Source of the DNA: Strongylocentrotus droebachiensis
Taxonomy: Eukaryota; Echinodermata; Echinoidea; Camarodonta; Strongylocentrotidae
NCBI GenBank assembly: GCA_035222895.1
Contig: JAVYIG010000414.1
Coordinates: 543,888-607,887 of the forward strand
DNA length: 64,000 nt
Reading direction: 5' to 3'
Positions 52,869-62,644 of this stretch are shown piece after piece. The position numbers were made by a program, and so were the translations under genes. The notes beneath the pieces are model-generated. The model was not told the DNA's origin and did not search any database. It worked only from the letters and a program-made list of their open reading frames with translations. Position 1 is the first letter of the stretch. Every line of letters starts with the position of its first letter.

Positions 52869-54233
52869 TCAAAAGACATTGTTTGTATTTGCCTTTGAAA
52901 GAGGCAGGCGAAGGGCTGTTTTTTTTATGTCATCAGATAATGAATTCCATAGTTGAGGTCCCAAGTGTCGGACCGTCTGTCTGGACGACTCATACTTTAA
53001 CAATTGAACACGTGGTCTATTGGAATATCTGGTATTGTACTGATGCATTTCAGAGTTTAACATGAACATATTATTAAAAACCTCAGGCAACAAGTTGTTG
53101 AAATATTTGTACATAAATAATGCAGTTTGCAATTTACAAATGTCAAAAATATTTAAGACTTTAAGTTTCTTAAAAAGAGGATCACTTGGTGTTCTGGGAT
53201 GAGAGTTAGTTATTGCACGTAGAGCTCTTTTTTGCAATACATATAGCTTATTTATTAAAGTATTTGAACATTTCCCCCATACTATATTACAATAAGAAAG
53301 GTATGGCAAGATCAATGTGTTATATAAATTGGTTAAAATTCTCAGAGGAATGAAAGGTCTAATTCTATACAATACTCCAATTGCACGTGCTATTTTCCCC
53401 ATGATTTCATCAATATGACAAGACCAAGTCAGGCTATCATCTACAGCAATTCCAAGAAATTTTGTGCAGTATACTTTATCAATCTTGTAATTATTGATGT
53501 ATATATCCTCAATTTCATCATCAAGATATCTATTTCTTTTCTTAAACACCATACATTGAGTCTTTTTTGAATTGATCATAAGCTTGTTTGCTGCAAACCA
53601 TTGGTCAATTTTTGGAATTTCTGTACGAATAATGGCATTTAGTTCATTTATACTTTTCCCTTTTAAAAACAAAGTAGTGTCATCAGCAAATATTGTAGGG
53701 CAAATGAGTTGAGAAACATATTGAACATCATTAATGTAAAGAAGAAATAGAATGGGGCCTAATATTGAACCTTGGGGTACACCTACAGAAATCTTGAGTA
53801 AAGACGACTTGATATCATCCAAGTAAACAAACTGACTTCTGTTATTCAAATAGCTTCTTATCCATTCTAGACATACTCCCCTTATTCCATAATATTCTAA
53901 TTTGTTTAATAATATGACATGGTTGATACTATCAAATGCTTTAGAAAGGTCAAGGAAGATACTAAAGGCAATATGTTTACTTTCAAAGGCATTATTTATA
54001 TTATCAATACATTCTAGTAACGCCAGGGCAGTAGAATGTCCTGAGCGAAACCCAAATTGTCTATTATATAAAATGTTATATTTATTTATGAATGACATCA
54101 ATTTAGTATAAACTAATTTTTCAAAGATTTTGGCAAAAATGGACAAAAGAGAAATAGGTCGATAATTTGAACTTAGATTCTTTTCTCCACCCTTATAACT
54201 TGTCAGGGAAGTGACCACTTTGTAGAGATACAT
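52869..54233 (-). CDS. LINE-B ORF2, reverse transcriptase part
   Basis: 454 aa. NYRPISLLSIFAK, FGFRSGHSTALAL, FLDLSKAFDSINH, GVPQGSILGPILFLLYIND, catalytic TIFADDTTLFLKG, KTQCMVFKK, and the thumb region LPYLSYCNIVWGK. All RT core motifs are intact. It continues the 55,752-54,193 frame after one frame change near 54,200, next to the fingers domain. Confidence 0.9.
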   Translation of the reverse strand: MYLYKVVTSLTSYKGGEKNLSSNYRPISLLSIFAKIFEKLVYTKLMSFINKYNILYNRQFGFRSGHSTALALLECIDNINNAFESKHIAFSIFLDLSKAFDSINHVILLNKLEYYGIRGVCLEWIRSYLNNRSQFVYLDDIKSSLLKISVGVPQGSILGPILFLLYINDVQYVSQLICPTIFADDTTLFLKGKSINELNAIIRTEIPKIDQWFAANKLMINSKKTQCMVFKKRNRYLDDEIEDIYINNYKIDKVYCTKFLGIAVDDSLTWSCHIDEIMGKIARAIGVLYRIRPFIPLRILTNLYNTLILPYLSYCNIVWGKCSNTLINKLYVLQKRALRAITNSHPRTPSDPLFKKLKVLNIFDICKLQTALFMYKYFNNLLPEVFNNMFMLNSEMHQYNTRYSNRPRVQLLKYESSRQTVRHLGPQLWNSLSDDIKKTALRLPLSKANTNNVF

Positions 54234-55752
54234 TATAAATATAAGTTAAAGGCAAAGCAATTATATGTATACATTTCTTGAGAACTTTTGAGTCAATATC
54301 ATCATATCCTGGACTCTTGCCATCTTTTAGTGCTAGTACTATATTTACAACATCGACCGTCCGTATGTCAGAAAAAAATAATGAAGTAGGATAGTCACCA
54401 TGCAAGTATTTACCTGGATTTATATCATTTGAAGGTATATTTGTATTAATATTTATGCCAACATTAACAAAGTATTCATTTAATAGTTGCGCTATTTGCT
54501 TCTGGTCATGTATAATGTTACCATCAATAGATAAAGACATGCATTCAACCTTCTTAGTGCCATTTTTCAAAATGGAATTTATGACTCTCCATGTAGCTTT
54601 TAAATCATTATGTGCTGTATTAAATTTAGAGTGGAAATATTCACGTTTGCTCTTTCTTAAAGCATCACTTGCAATGTTTCTCCATTGTTTGTAAACCTGT
54701 TCACGATACTGACTAGGATTCTTCAAGAATTTTCTAAATAACCTGTTTTTCTTCTGACACAATTTTTTAACTTTCTTGTTGTACCAAGGTTTTTCTTTTC
54801 TCTTTACATAATTTTTAGCTCTACGAAGAGGGAAATGATTATTATATAAAGAAGTAAATTTTTCGATAAATAAGTCGTATAAGACGTTTACATTTTTGGA
54901 ATCATTTTCAACAACATCTTCCCAGTTAACACATTCTAAATCCCGGTAAAAAGAATACATATTTACATCATTGATATCACGGACCATTTTTCCATTACTA
55001 CTATCAACCTGAGCATGTAAATGTGATACCATGAATACAGGCATATGATCACTGACTGCTTGACTAATTATACCTGAACTATGAATATTGCATATATTAT
55101 TAACAAAGATGTTATCAATGAGGGTTGCAGTTTGACTTGTAACTCTTGTTGGTTTTGTAATCAAGGGTGTGTACGAAAAAGATTTCATAAATTGCAAAAA
55201 AACATTTTCGTTACCAGAAGAGCTCGCTTTAAGAAGGTCAACGTTAAAATCCCCCATTAAAATACACTGCTTCTTTTCGTTTATGATTTTGAAGAGAACT
55301 GGTTCAATAGAGTCAATAAAATCACGAACAGGTCTCCCTGGAGGTCTATAAATAACTCCAATTATTACATTTACTGGCTTCATGAACGCTTCAATAAAGA
55401 TTGATTCAACATTTTCAGTGAATATTTGCATATCGTTTCTACATTTGTATCTTAATGGTTCGTTAACATAAATTCCTATACCACCACCAGGGCGACTTGT
55501 TCTGCCTTTTCCCAAAAAGTTATATCCTGGCAAGCAGTTTAATGGCAAGGGCACTTCATTTTCCGTTAGCCATGTTTCAGTGACACCTATAACTGAAAAC
55601 TTTATTTTTGATGATTTTATACATAAATCCAAATTCTCAAAATTTTTCTTCAAGCTTCTGACATTACAATGCACACAAGATAGGGATGGTGAATCCAGAT
55701 TTATGATATCTTTTGCCTCAAAGTATTTACAGTCTATAACAACTTCTTCCAT
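54193..55752 (-). CDS. LINE-B ORF2, endonuclease part
   Basis: 519 aa. HCNVRSLKKNFENL, VTETWLTE, RPGGGIGIYVNE, GVIYRPPGRP, ILMGDFNVDLLK, LIDNIFVNNI and SDHMPVFMV are the endonuclease blocks (residues about 20-280). A linker follows with KPWYNKKVKKLC, then the start of RT (ALKDGKSPGYDDID). Nearly complete ORF2 start, ATG at 55,752. The LIDNIFVN block is the same conserved site at which LINE-A was interrupted. Confidence 0.88.
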   Translation of the reverse strand: MEEVVIDCKYFEAKDIINLDSPSLSCVHCNVRSLKKNFENLDLCIKSSKIKFSVIGVTETWLTENEVPLPLNCLPGYNFLGKGRTSRPGGGIGIYVNEPLRYKCRNDMQIFTENVESIFIEAFMKPVNVIIGVIYRPPGRPVRDFIDSIEPVLFKIINEKKQCILMGDFNVDLLKASSSGNENVFLQFMKSFSYTPLITKPTRVTSQTATLIDNIFVNNICNIHSSGIISQAVSDHMPVFMVSHLHAQVDSSNGKMVRDINDVNMYSFYRDLECVNWEDVVENDSKNVNVLYDLFIEKFTSLYNNHFPLRRAKNYVKRKEKPWYNKKVKKLCQKKNRLFRKFLKNPSQYREQVYKQWRNIASDALRKSKREYFHSKFNTAHNDLKATWRVINSILKNGTKKVECMSLSIDGNIIHDQKQIAQLLNEYFVNVGININTNIPSNDINPGKYLHGDYPTSLFFSDIRTVDVVNIVLALKDGKSPGYDDIDSKVLKKCIHIIALPLTYIYNVSLQSGHFPDKL

Positions 55753-56141
55753 CTATTGATATGACAGTGTAATTGTAAAAAATCTGACAGATGTATAGAC
55801 TTGAAACCTGTGATGTTTAATATGTTACATACTAAAAACAGCACCCCGTAGTCTGCCTCTCCATTTAAAAAACACCATATAGAAGACACAAGACCGTTCC
55901 TGAAAACTAGATGACAACAAACAGAAATCTACTATATAAACATCACACATATGCAAAGCTAAAATGTACAAAGAATCAACAAATACACGGGTATAAAAAT
56001 ACATTGTGTAAAATACCGCTTGGAGCATATTATTTCACTAGACGGGGAAAAAAATATTGGATAACGTACAAACATCCTCCTTCACACCGTGAAAGTACAT
56101 GTATCATGTGATAGCAATCATGTTCATTAAGTCTATCAATG

Positions 56142-56480
56142 TCATATTTTAAGTAAATCTTCGTTACTATGGATGATATGCTTCATTGTGCTTCCATTTG
56201 ATGATGTGGTCAGCGCGAAGACCTTTCCATCAGATGTCCAAGAGGAAGTCACCTTTTCACAGTTTTTCACTTCATGGAGGAGTTGAATGTTTGATGGGGT
56301 CAAATCTTCGTGTATACCAATCCCTGTGTCTTTTAGCTTTCGGCGATTGCGAATCAGGAGCTGTCTTGTGCGATAAGAGCAGAGTTTGACGATAATACCT
56401 CGGCTCCTCTTCTGGTCCTTTGGAGTTTTTCCCACGCGATGGCTTCTGTCAATTTGATTCACCCCGATGTTCACTCCCAT
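56142..56480 (-). pseudogene. LINE-B ORF1, C-terminal part
   Basis: 112 aa here. The frame remains open upstream to about 56,590 (RRSCIRIFGIKE, then VASKMGVNIGVNQIDRSHRVG). The RIFGI...DRSHRVG and RGIIVKL...RTRQLLIRNRRKL pattern is that of LINE ORF1 RNA-binding proteins with an RRM-like core. The N-terminus is missing because the element is truncated. Confidence 0.75.
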
Positions 56481-56590
56481 CTTACTGGCGACGGATACTA
56501 CAATTTCGTCTGTGTTCTCGTTGGGTGTCTCTTTGATGCCGAAGATGCGAATGCATGATCTTCGAGAGTACTGCTCACACCTTTAACTTG

Positions 56591-57314
56591 TATTATGCTT
56601 GACGCATCAAATAAAGACAAATTATAATATTTCTTTTGTCAAAAATACGTTAACCACTTTAAATATATATATATTCTATTTTATGACAAAAATTAATTTC
56701 ACTTTTTATAAAAAGTATCCTTATCCTCTGATAAATTATTTCACCTCATCATACATCTTTTTGCCCGACCTCTGCACTTGTAAATAAGGTATACATTCGT
56801 CTATGGACAAATACACACGCACACTCACTCATTACAAATAAATAGCATCAATCTAACATTCCTCAGTTTTACAGAACTGGTTTGTAGTCTTATAGAAAAA
56901 TGTATATTCGCTTTTAAACAAAAATTCACTCCCTACATTAATACAATTCTCCTTTATCCCCTCTTCAATGTCTGATGAAAAATGAAAGACATGTGTTACG
57001 AAATTAGTATTTTGTACCATCTTGTGGTCAAATCCAAAAGGCATATTAGAAGCCGAAGGGCTTGCTAGTTAATACATGGATATAATACATTTCGTCAGCA
57101 GCATCCTAATTCACTACATTCAGGCATAATAGGCCGATCCTCCCGACAACCGAGGTGTAAAAAAATATCTACTGCTGTGCAGCTTTTGTTCTTGCCAAGT
57201 ATATCTCACATAATTCAAATATAATATGCTCTTTCATTACACTTTTTAAACCGCGTGTATATTTGCAAGTCTATACTGTATAGAAAAGTGTATTAAACAA
57301 TGCCATTGTTGTTC
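56591..57314. other. Downstream of MCT copy A: 3' UTR or intergenic
   Basis: AT-rich DNA with no gene recognised. On the minus strand it follows the MCT copy A stop codon, so it probably contains that gene's 3' UTR. The polyadenylation site is not identified. Confidence 0.5.
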
Positions 57315-57442
57315 TCAACCACCCTGAAGACAGCGTCGGTCTATCAATTTATAGATGACGAGGTTGATCGTAATGATGACGAGAACCACACCAAATGTCA
57401 TAAAAAGGAATGAAAACGACAACGTGATGTCATAGAGGTGAC
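57315..57442 (-). CDS. MCT copy A, last exon
   Basis: After an acceptor (CTTTTTCAG) the exon reads HLYDITLSFSFLFMTFGVVL to LIDRRCLQGG and a TGA. This is the final transmembrane helix and short cytosolic tail of the transporter. The first two bases complete a Gly codon begun in the previous exon, so phase agrees with 59,704-60,645. Confidence 0.82.
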
Positions 57443-58121
57443 CTGAAAAAGACGAAAATTGCAAAGAATTTAGGTTAAATTGGCAAAATGTAACTGGTGT
57501 TGGTGTTTTCATATATCAACCATAAAATTTGATACGGAGCGACTATTATCATAATACAGTTTTGTTTTTAGGAATTGTTTCCAATGGTCTGAATTCAAAG
57601 ACGCCTTAAAGATACTATGTCCCTTTTGCAGCCAACATCAAAATCTGTAGAACTTCGCAGGAATTATGAAAAATTATGTCATGTATGTCCTATCTGTGAA
57701 ATTTAATATTCAAATTATGCGAGAGAACCAGTTTACTTGCTAGAATTCACTGTCAGACACTATTGAGTGACTGACTGGCTTTTTTTCCCTTTGGTCATAA
57801 CATACATAAAATGAGCTGTACAGGGTACATGAGCATTTATCTACATCAATAACTCACTTCTTGTAATGGCCAAAATTAATCTGATTGAATCTTTGCGCAG
57901 CAGAAAACGTACGACCATTCGGTACAATGGTCTGAAAATCAGACTATTACTTACTGGCTCTTAAGTCGATTCGACAACTATTAGTCATTATTTTCCCACT
58001 TAAAGACATTTTCAAGCCCACCCCCCCTTTTTTTTTAAAGGGAAGTTCTAAATTAGTATTATCTTTCAAATGCCTTTGGAATTTAATCTTTTCATTTTGT
58101 TTGGCCTGCAAATGGGACATA
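57443..58121 (-). other. MCT copy A intron 3, left part
   Basis: It contains 57,623-57,766, a copy of 37,055-37,212. The rest is AT-rich, with C8T9A3 near 58,020. No exon is seen. Confidence 0.6.
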
Positions 58122-58788
58122 CAGTGTGAGTCAAAAAAAAGTTTACACCTAGAAAATTGCTAATTATTTTAAAAATCATTTATGAACAGTAAATTAATAT
58201 ACATCTTATGAAAGAGTGTTTTATCCCGAGTCATTTAGTATCATTTTATGTGGTATGTGGTCACGCTTGGATGAACAGGAGGCATTGTTTGCGAGAGTGC
58301 AAAAATCGACTTGCGCCAAAGTTGCTTATGTGATATTTGAATAAAACAATTGGGATTTGGGTATTAACTCGGCCTTAGCAGATCCAAATAACATCCCTAA
58401 CATAATTAATCATGCCACACATATCAAATATCGAATATCAAATATCAAAGAAAATTTGTGCGCGCGTGTATGTGTGTGTGTGACTTTGCTTCTGCAAAAA
58501 GCATATCAGTGCAATGCATTTCATTTGATACATTCAATTCATTCTCTCACTCATCTGACCCTAACATAATACATACTGTAAGCATCACTTTGGCGCAAAT
58601 CGAATTTTGCACTCTCAGAAACAATGCCTCCTGTTCATCCAAGCGTGGACACATACCACACAAAAATGATACCAAATGATTTGAGATAAAACACATTTTC
58701 ATAAGATGTATAATAATGTATTGTTCATATATAATTTTTAAAATAATTAGCAATTTTCTAGGTGTAAACTTTTTATTGTCTCACACGG
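58122..58788. mobile_element. Mariner-like MITE, family 1 copy 3, TA-flanked
   Basis: Ends CAGTGTGAGTC and TCTCACACGG flanked by TA on both sides, with the same arms and GGATGAACAGGAGGCATTG block as at 9,009-9,646. Nearly complete at 667 bp, in an intron of MCT copy A. Confidence 0.82.
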
Positions 58789-58924
58789 TAGTACGTTGGA
58801 ATGGCAAGTCTGAAAAGCACCTGCTTCCAAAGATGTTGGTCTATCCTGCATTATGCTGTGCGGTAAACACATGGACCTACTATGACGGTCCATGGTAAAC
58901 ACGACTGTAATAAATGTTTGCTTC

Positions 58925-58985
58925 TGCTGCTGCTGATGATGAAAATGTGATGATGATGATGATGATGATGGACATGGTGATGATA
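58925..58985. repeat. TGATGA trinucleotide microsatellite
   Basis: Imperfect (GAT)n with TGCTGC units, between the MITE and the minisatellite. Confidence 0.8.
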
Positions 58986-59012
58986 AACATGCAGATCAAA
59001 TCAAATCGTTTA

Positions 59013-59546
59013 TCCCTCCAAACCATACCACTAAACGGACTCCAGACCGATCCCTCCAAACCATACCACTAAACGGACTAGCTCCAGACCGATCCCTCCA
59101 AACCATACCACTAAACGGACTAGCTCCAGACCGATCCCTCCAAACCATACCACTAAACGGACTAGCTCCAGACCGATCCCTTCAAACCATACCACTAAAC
59201 GGACTAGCTGCTGACCGATCCCTCCAAACCATACCACTAAACGGACTAGCTCCAGACCGATCCCTCCAAACCATACCACTAAACGGACTAGCTCCAGACC
59301 GATCCCTTCAAACCATACCACTAAACGGACTCCAGACCGATCCCTCCAAACCATACCACTAAACGGACTAGCTCCAGACCGATCCCTCCAAACCATACCA
59401 CTAAACGGACTAGCTCCAGACCGATCCCTCCAAACCATACCACTAAACGGACTAGCTCCAGACCGATCCCTCCAAACCATACCACTAAACGGACTAGCTC
59501 CAGACCGATCCCTTCAAACCATACCACTAAACGGACTCCAGACCGA
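59013..59546 (-). repeat. 42-bp minisatellite, 13 units, in an MCT intron
   Basis: Units run CCCTCCAAACCATACCACTA, then AACGGACTAGCTCCAGACCG. Units 1, 8 and 13 lack the TAGC and are 38 bp. Units 5, 8 and 13 have CCCTTC in place of CCCTCC, and unit 5 has GCTGCTGACC. No spacers occur between units. Open frames of 149 and 68 aa over it come from the repeat and are not genes. Confidence 0.95.
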
Positions 59547-59703
59547 CTCTACCGATTCATGGCCATTCGAGGTGACGTAATTTTTGTTCGGTGTATTTCC
59601 GGTCTGGTGTCGGTCTCGTCGGTGTGACTGGAATAAGTTATATTGTACTAATGGTCCTGCACACTGAACAGTGAGTTCTACCCTTTTCTACTGGATCTTA
59701 TAC

Positions 59704-60645
59704 CTGATATGAAATCTCCTGCAATGACACCCAATCCAAACAGGAACGGATTTGCAGCGAGGGCCTGTGGTAGGTTCTCCTCATTCCGAACTGACAGCTT
59801 CATCATGGCATGTGGAAGGCAGTCTAAATGGAACATTGTGAAGCCTTGAATGGACGCCATTACGGCTAAGAAAGTGTAGGACGAACTGGCAGAGTCAATG
59901 AAGAACGAGGTAGCACAGGTAAGGCTGGATACGCAGAAGATAAGAGTACTGTCAACCTTAAAATGTAGGAGAACCAGATACAGGATCCGACCGAAGATGC
60001 CACTGATGCCAGCAATACTGGAGAGGAATACGGCACGGGACAGCGGAATTCCTGCTCCCTCTGAGTGAGGTACAAGAAACAACATCCAAGCACCATTCAC
60101 GTAGCCAAACAACAGCATGGCAGGCATGACTAAGGTGTAAAGAGGTTCTTTAAAAAAGATAAACAATTTCATTCTTGATGTCAGCGATTCACATAAAGTA
60201 CGGGCGCCATTGGGAGAGTTCACCATGTCGTGGCTATTGCAGCTTGAGACTCTTTTTTTCTGCGTTCTTGGCGTGTCATCATTTATCCTTGGCAGGAAAT
60301 CTGAAGTCTCATCAGACCATGTCTCCTGCGAGGTTGAATCAGCTCTTTGAATCATCAACTCATGTTGAGCTGTTGATGTAGAGGTGCTCCCTTTGTCTTT
60401 CTTCAAGTCTTTGGGCGGTCTGACGACGGCCCCGCAAACTATAGTATGAAGACAGATGCCGCCCAATATGAGAAAGGCACCGGTGTATCCATAGGCTTCC
60501 AGAGACCGCTCTACGATGACAGGGACCAGGAATGCACCGCATGTCGAACCGAAGATGGTCAGAGTGTTTGAAAATATAAACGACTTCGCACAGTATTCGT
60601 TAAGGGACACGAACATTGGGAAATAGGTGAGACACATGCCAAATC
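59704..60645 (-). CDS. MCT copy A, large central exon (SLC16-type transporter)
   Basis: 314 aa between an acceptor (TCTTTCACAG) and a donor (GTATAAG). FGMCLTYFPMFVSLNEYCAKS is the helix 4-5 region with the conserved F-x-x-R/K-like turn. LTIFGSTCGAFLVP and AFLILGGICLHTIVCGAVV form helices 5-6. A serine-rich cytosolic loop (about residues 75-155, DSTSQETWSDETSD) is typical of the SLC16 central loop. Helices 7-11 follow (PLYTLVMPAMLLFGYVNGAW, ISGIFGRILYLVLL, FFIDSASSSYTFLAVMASIQG, LAANPFLFGLGVIAGDF). No internal stop. It is the best-supported host gene in the window. Substrate is not predictable from sequence alone. Confidence 0.92.
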
Positions 60646-61599
60646 CTGTGAAAGATAATAATTATGGTAATGATAATCACAGATACCATTACAAAAGTCA
60701 TGTAGACATAATAACCGTCTGGTAAAGTTAATTCTTTAAATAAAACAGACATTTTGTCAGCATATAGAGGCGGTCAGCGGAACAACCGCCCCGTCGATAT
60801 CAGAGACTGAAGCTTTTGGTCTATATTACACGATACCATTTTTTTTTCATAACAATGAATATTTGCATAATATCCTTGTATTTTTTGTCGCTGGGTTAGA
60901 TAAATGTTTGACTAAGATCTGAAAGTGGTCAACAAAAACAAAAAAAAAATAGATATTTTGTATTCATCTATTCATTTTTTTAAATTTATTTTTATTCATT
61001 TTATTTTTTTCTTTATTTTTTTAACGATAGAGTTATTTTATATAGGTAGCTGCGGTTTATATATCGATATTATTATTATTATTAATATTTTCTTCATTTA
61101 TTTATTATATTTAATTATTTTATTTTGCTTGCAAGGTATGGATTGTGTGAAAAGGGGAATATATAACAAAAATAGCCTCAAAATATGCAGAAACATGAGT
61201 AAATGGTAATTATCTTTCCTTTTTAAAGTCAGGGGGTGATAGTGAGCACTAAAAAAAAATTGGGTTTTTGTTTACCCCTCAACCACGCCCCCCTTGAGTA
61301 AAAAAAAGAAGAAGAGGTTTCGCGGGGGGGGGGGGGGAAATCGCATCTATCAACATTCCCCCTTTCGAGTAAGAAAATTGGGAAAATTGGGGAAAAAATA
61401 GGGCAAAATAGGGAAGAATAGAGAAAATAAGTAAAATCAGGATAAAATAGGGAAGAAAAAAAAATGGTAAAAAAAAATTTAAAAAAAGAAAAATCTGGAT
61501 TTTTTTTAATCGGGAAGAAAGAAGAAAATCAGGAAAAAATCAACAACAAAATCGGGAAACCGATTGTGTTTGACGAAGTGTTAATGACAGGGGACCAGT
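60646..61599 (-). other. MCT copy A intron 2, AT-rich part
   Basis: T-rich and A-rich DNA with no exon. A G-run of 14 lies at 61,324-61,337. The frame at 60,925-61,209 is low-complexity. Confidence 0.65.
61592..61599. repeat. Target-site duplication, left (8 bp)
   Basis: GGACCAGT, repeated at 62,109-62,116. Confidence 0.8.
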
Positions 61600-61797
61600 C
61601 AGGGGCGTACGCAAGATTTTTCCAAGGGGGGAGTTTTAAAATATTTTGCTCCCGAAAATTTGAAAATCGCGCCGGCCGAAAAGTCGCTCAGTGGGGGGGG
61701 GGGGGGGGGGGGGGGGGTAAGCGGACACTTTTTTTTTTTTTTTTTTGGAGGTCAAAAAAAAATTGCAACGACTCAGCCAGCCGAAAAGTCGCTCAGT

Positions 61798-61836
<39 letters not shown>

Positions 61837-62108
61837 AAGCGGACCCATTTTTTTTTTTTTTTTTGGTCTCGAAATTTCAAAATTTGACATTTTTTGTCGT
61901 TGGGGGGGGGGGGTAAGGTCACCTTATTTAGGTTAGCCGTGGGTATAATTTTTTTATTTTTTTTATTTTTTTTTTTAATAATAAAAAAAAAAAAAAAAAA
62001 AAAACCATAGGGGGGGGTTTTAGGTTTTTTTATGGGGGGTTTACATACATAAAAATACCAAAGGGGGGGGTTTGAACCCCCAAACCCCCCCCCCTGCGTA
62101 CGCCCCTG
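61600..62108. mobile_element. hAT-type MITE rich in poly-G
   Basis: Left end CAGGGGCGTACGCAAGA, right end TGCGTACGCCCCTG, with an 8-bp GGACCAGT duplication on both sides. An 8-bp duplication and CAGGGGCG termini are typical of hAT elements. Inside are G-runs (the longest over 30), T- and A-runs, and a ~110-bp internal duplication (AGTCGCTCAGTGGGGG at about 61,680 and 61,785). No transposase. Confidence 0.82.
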
Positions 62109-62125
62109 GGACCAGTTATGTTCAC

Positions 62126-62266
62126 CTGTTAGAGCAAGCATTATCCCAAGTATGTAGATGGAACCAGCAAAGGGAGAACACATAATGGACACGGCGCTCA
62201 AAATTCCACCACTAATCGCCAAAATCCGTGGATTTACTACTTTCATCAATAGACCAGCAACGGGTG
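62126..62266 (-). CDS. MCT copy A, exon 2
   Basis: 47 codons between an acceptor (TTCTTCTTAG) and a donor (GTGAAC). Reading PVAGLLMKVVNPRILAISGG, then LSAVSIMCSPFAGSIYILGI and LALTG, it is transmembrane helices 2-4 of an SLC16 transporter. It starts with two bases of a split codon, which the phase-1 end of exon 1 at 36,698 would complete as Ala (MYFS-A-PVAGL). The true exon 1 of this copy must lie beyond base 64,000. The ATG inside (LLMKVV) is not a start. Confidence 0.85.
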
Positions 62267-62530
62267 CTAAGAAGAAAAGAGAAGAAAAATAATCATATTT
62301 TAATAACAGTAGAATGACAAAAACTTTACAATATACAATGTAGTTAAAAATGCATTCATTTTATGTACAGGGGGACAGTAGCATTGAATTTTAAAATCTA
62401 AACTGGAAATAATTATATGTTATTTTCATTTGCTGCCAAACACTAGTCTAGCGAAACGACAACCAACATGAAAAGGGTAGACTCAGTAGCGAAGAATAGT
62501 ATACAAACATACACTGTCTTGAGAGGTTGT

Positions 62531-62644
62531 GGTTAATACTATGGGCAAGAGGTGACTCCAATAGTAGGCCTACTATTTGCTGAGGGGCGCAGCCCCAAAG
62601 CAAATGGTACTTTTGGAGTCACCGAGGCCTATAGTTTTAACCAG
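62531..62644. repeat. 114-bp near-perfect palindrome
   Basis: GGTTAATACTATGGGCAAGA at the left pairs with the TCTTGC/CGAGGCCTATAGTTTTAACC side at the right. The inner arms GGTGACTCC and GGAGTCACC, then GGGGC-GCA-GCCCC, form the tip. Base 1 of the window equals the middle of this structure. Confidence 0.7.

Larger units (their letters stand above)
52490..56590 (-). mobile_element. LINE-B: CR1/Jockey-type non-LTR retrotransposon, 5'-truncated
   Basis: Minus-strand order: ORF1 3' part (to 56,142), ORF2 endonuclease (55,752-54,193), reverse transcriptase (54,233-52,869), 3' UTR ending near a T-rich stretch at 52,490 (A-rich on the element strand). It is better preserved than LINE-A. The 5' end stops within ORF1 near 56,590. 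Confidence 0.88.

Noticed and set aside
59031-59527. 149-aa and 68-aa frames made of MVWRDRSGASPFSG-type repeats
   Set aside because: Direct product of the 42-bp minisatellite, a multiple of three, lying in an intron.
59013-59546. Regular repeat that could look like a CRISPR array
   Set aside because: Units are contiguous with no unique spacers, and the context is a eukaryotic intron.
61464-62249. Glycine- or proline-rich frames around the poly-G runs
   Set aside because: Produced by homopolymer runs in a hAT MITE; only the last ~47 codons (62,126-62,266) are a real exon, of the MCT transporter.
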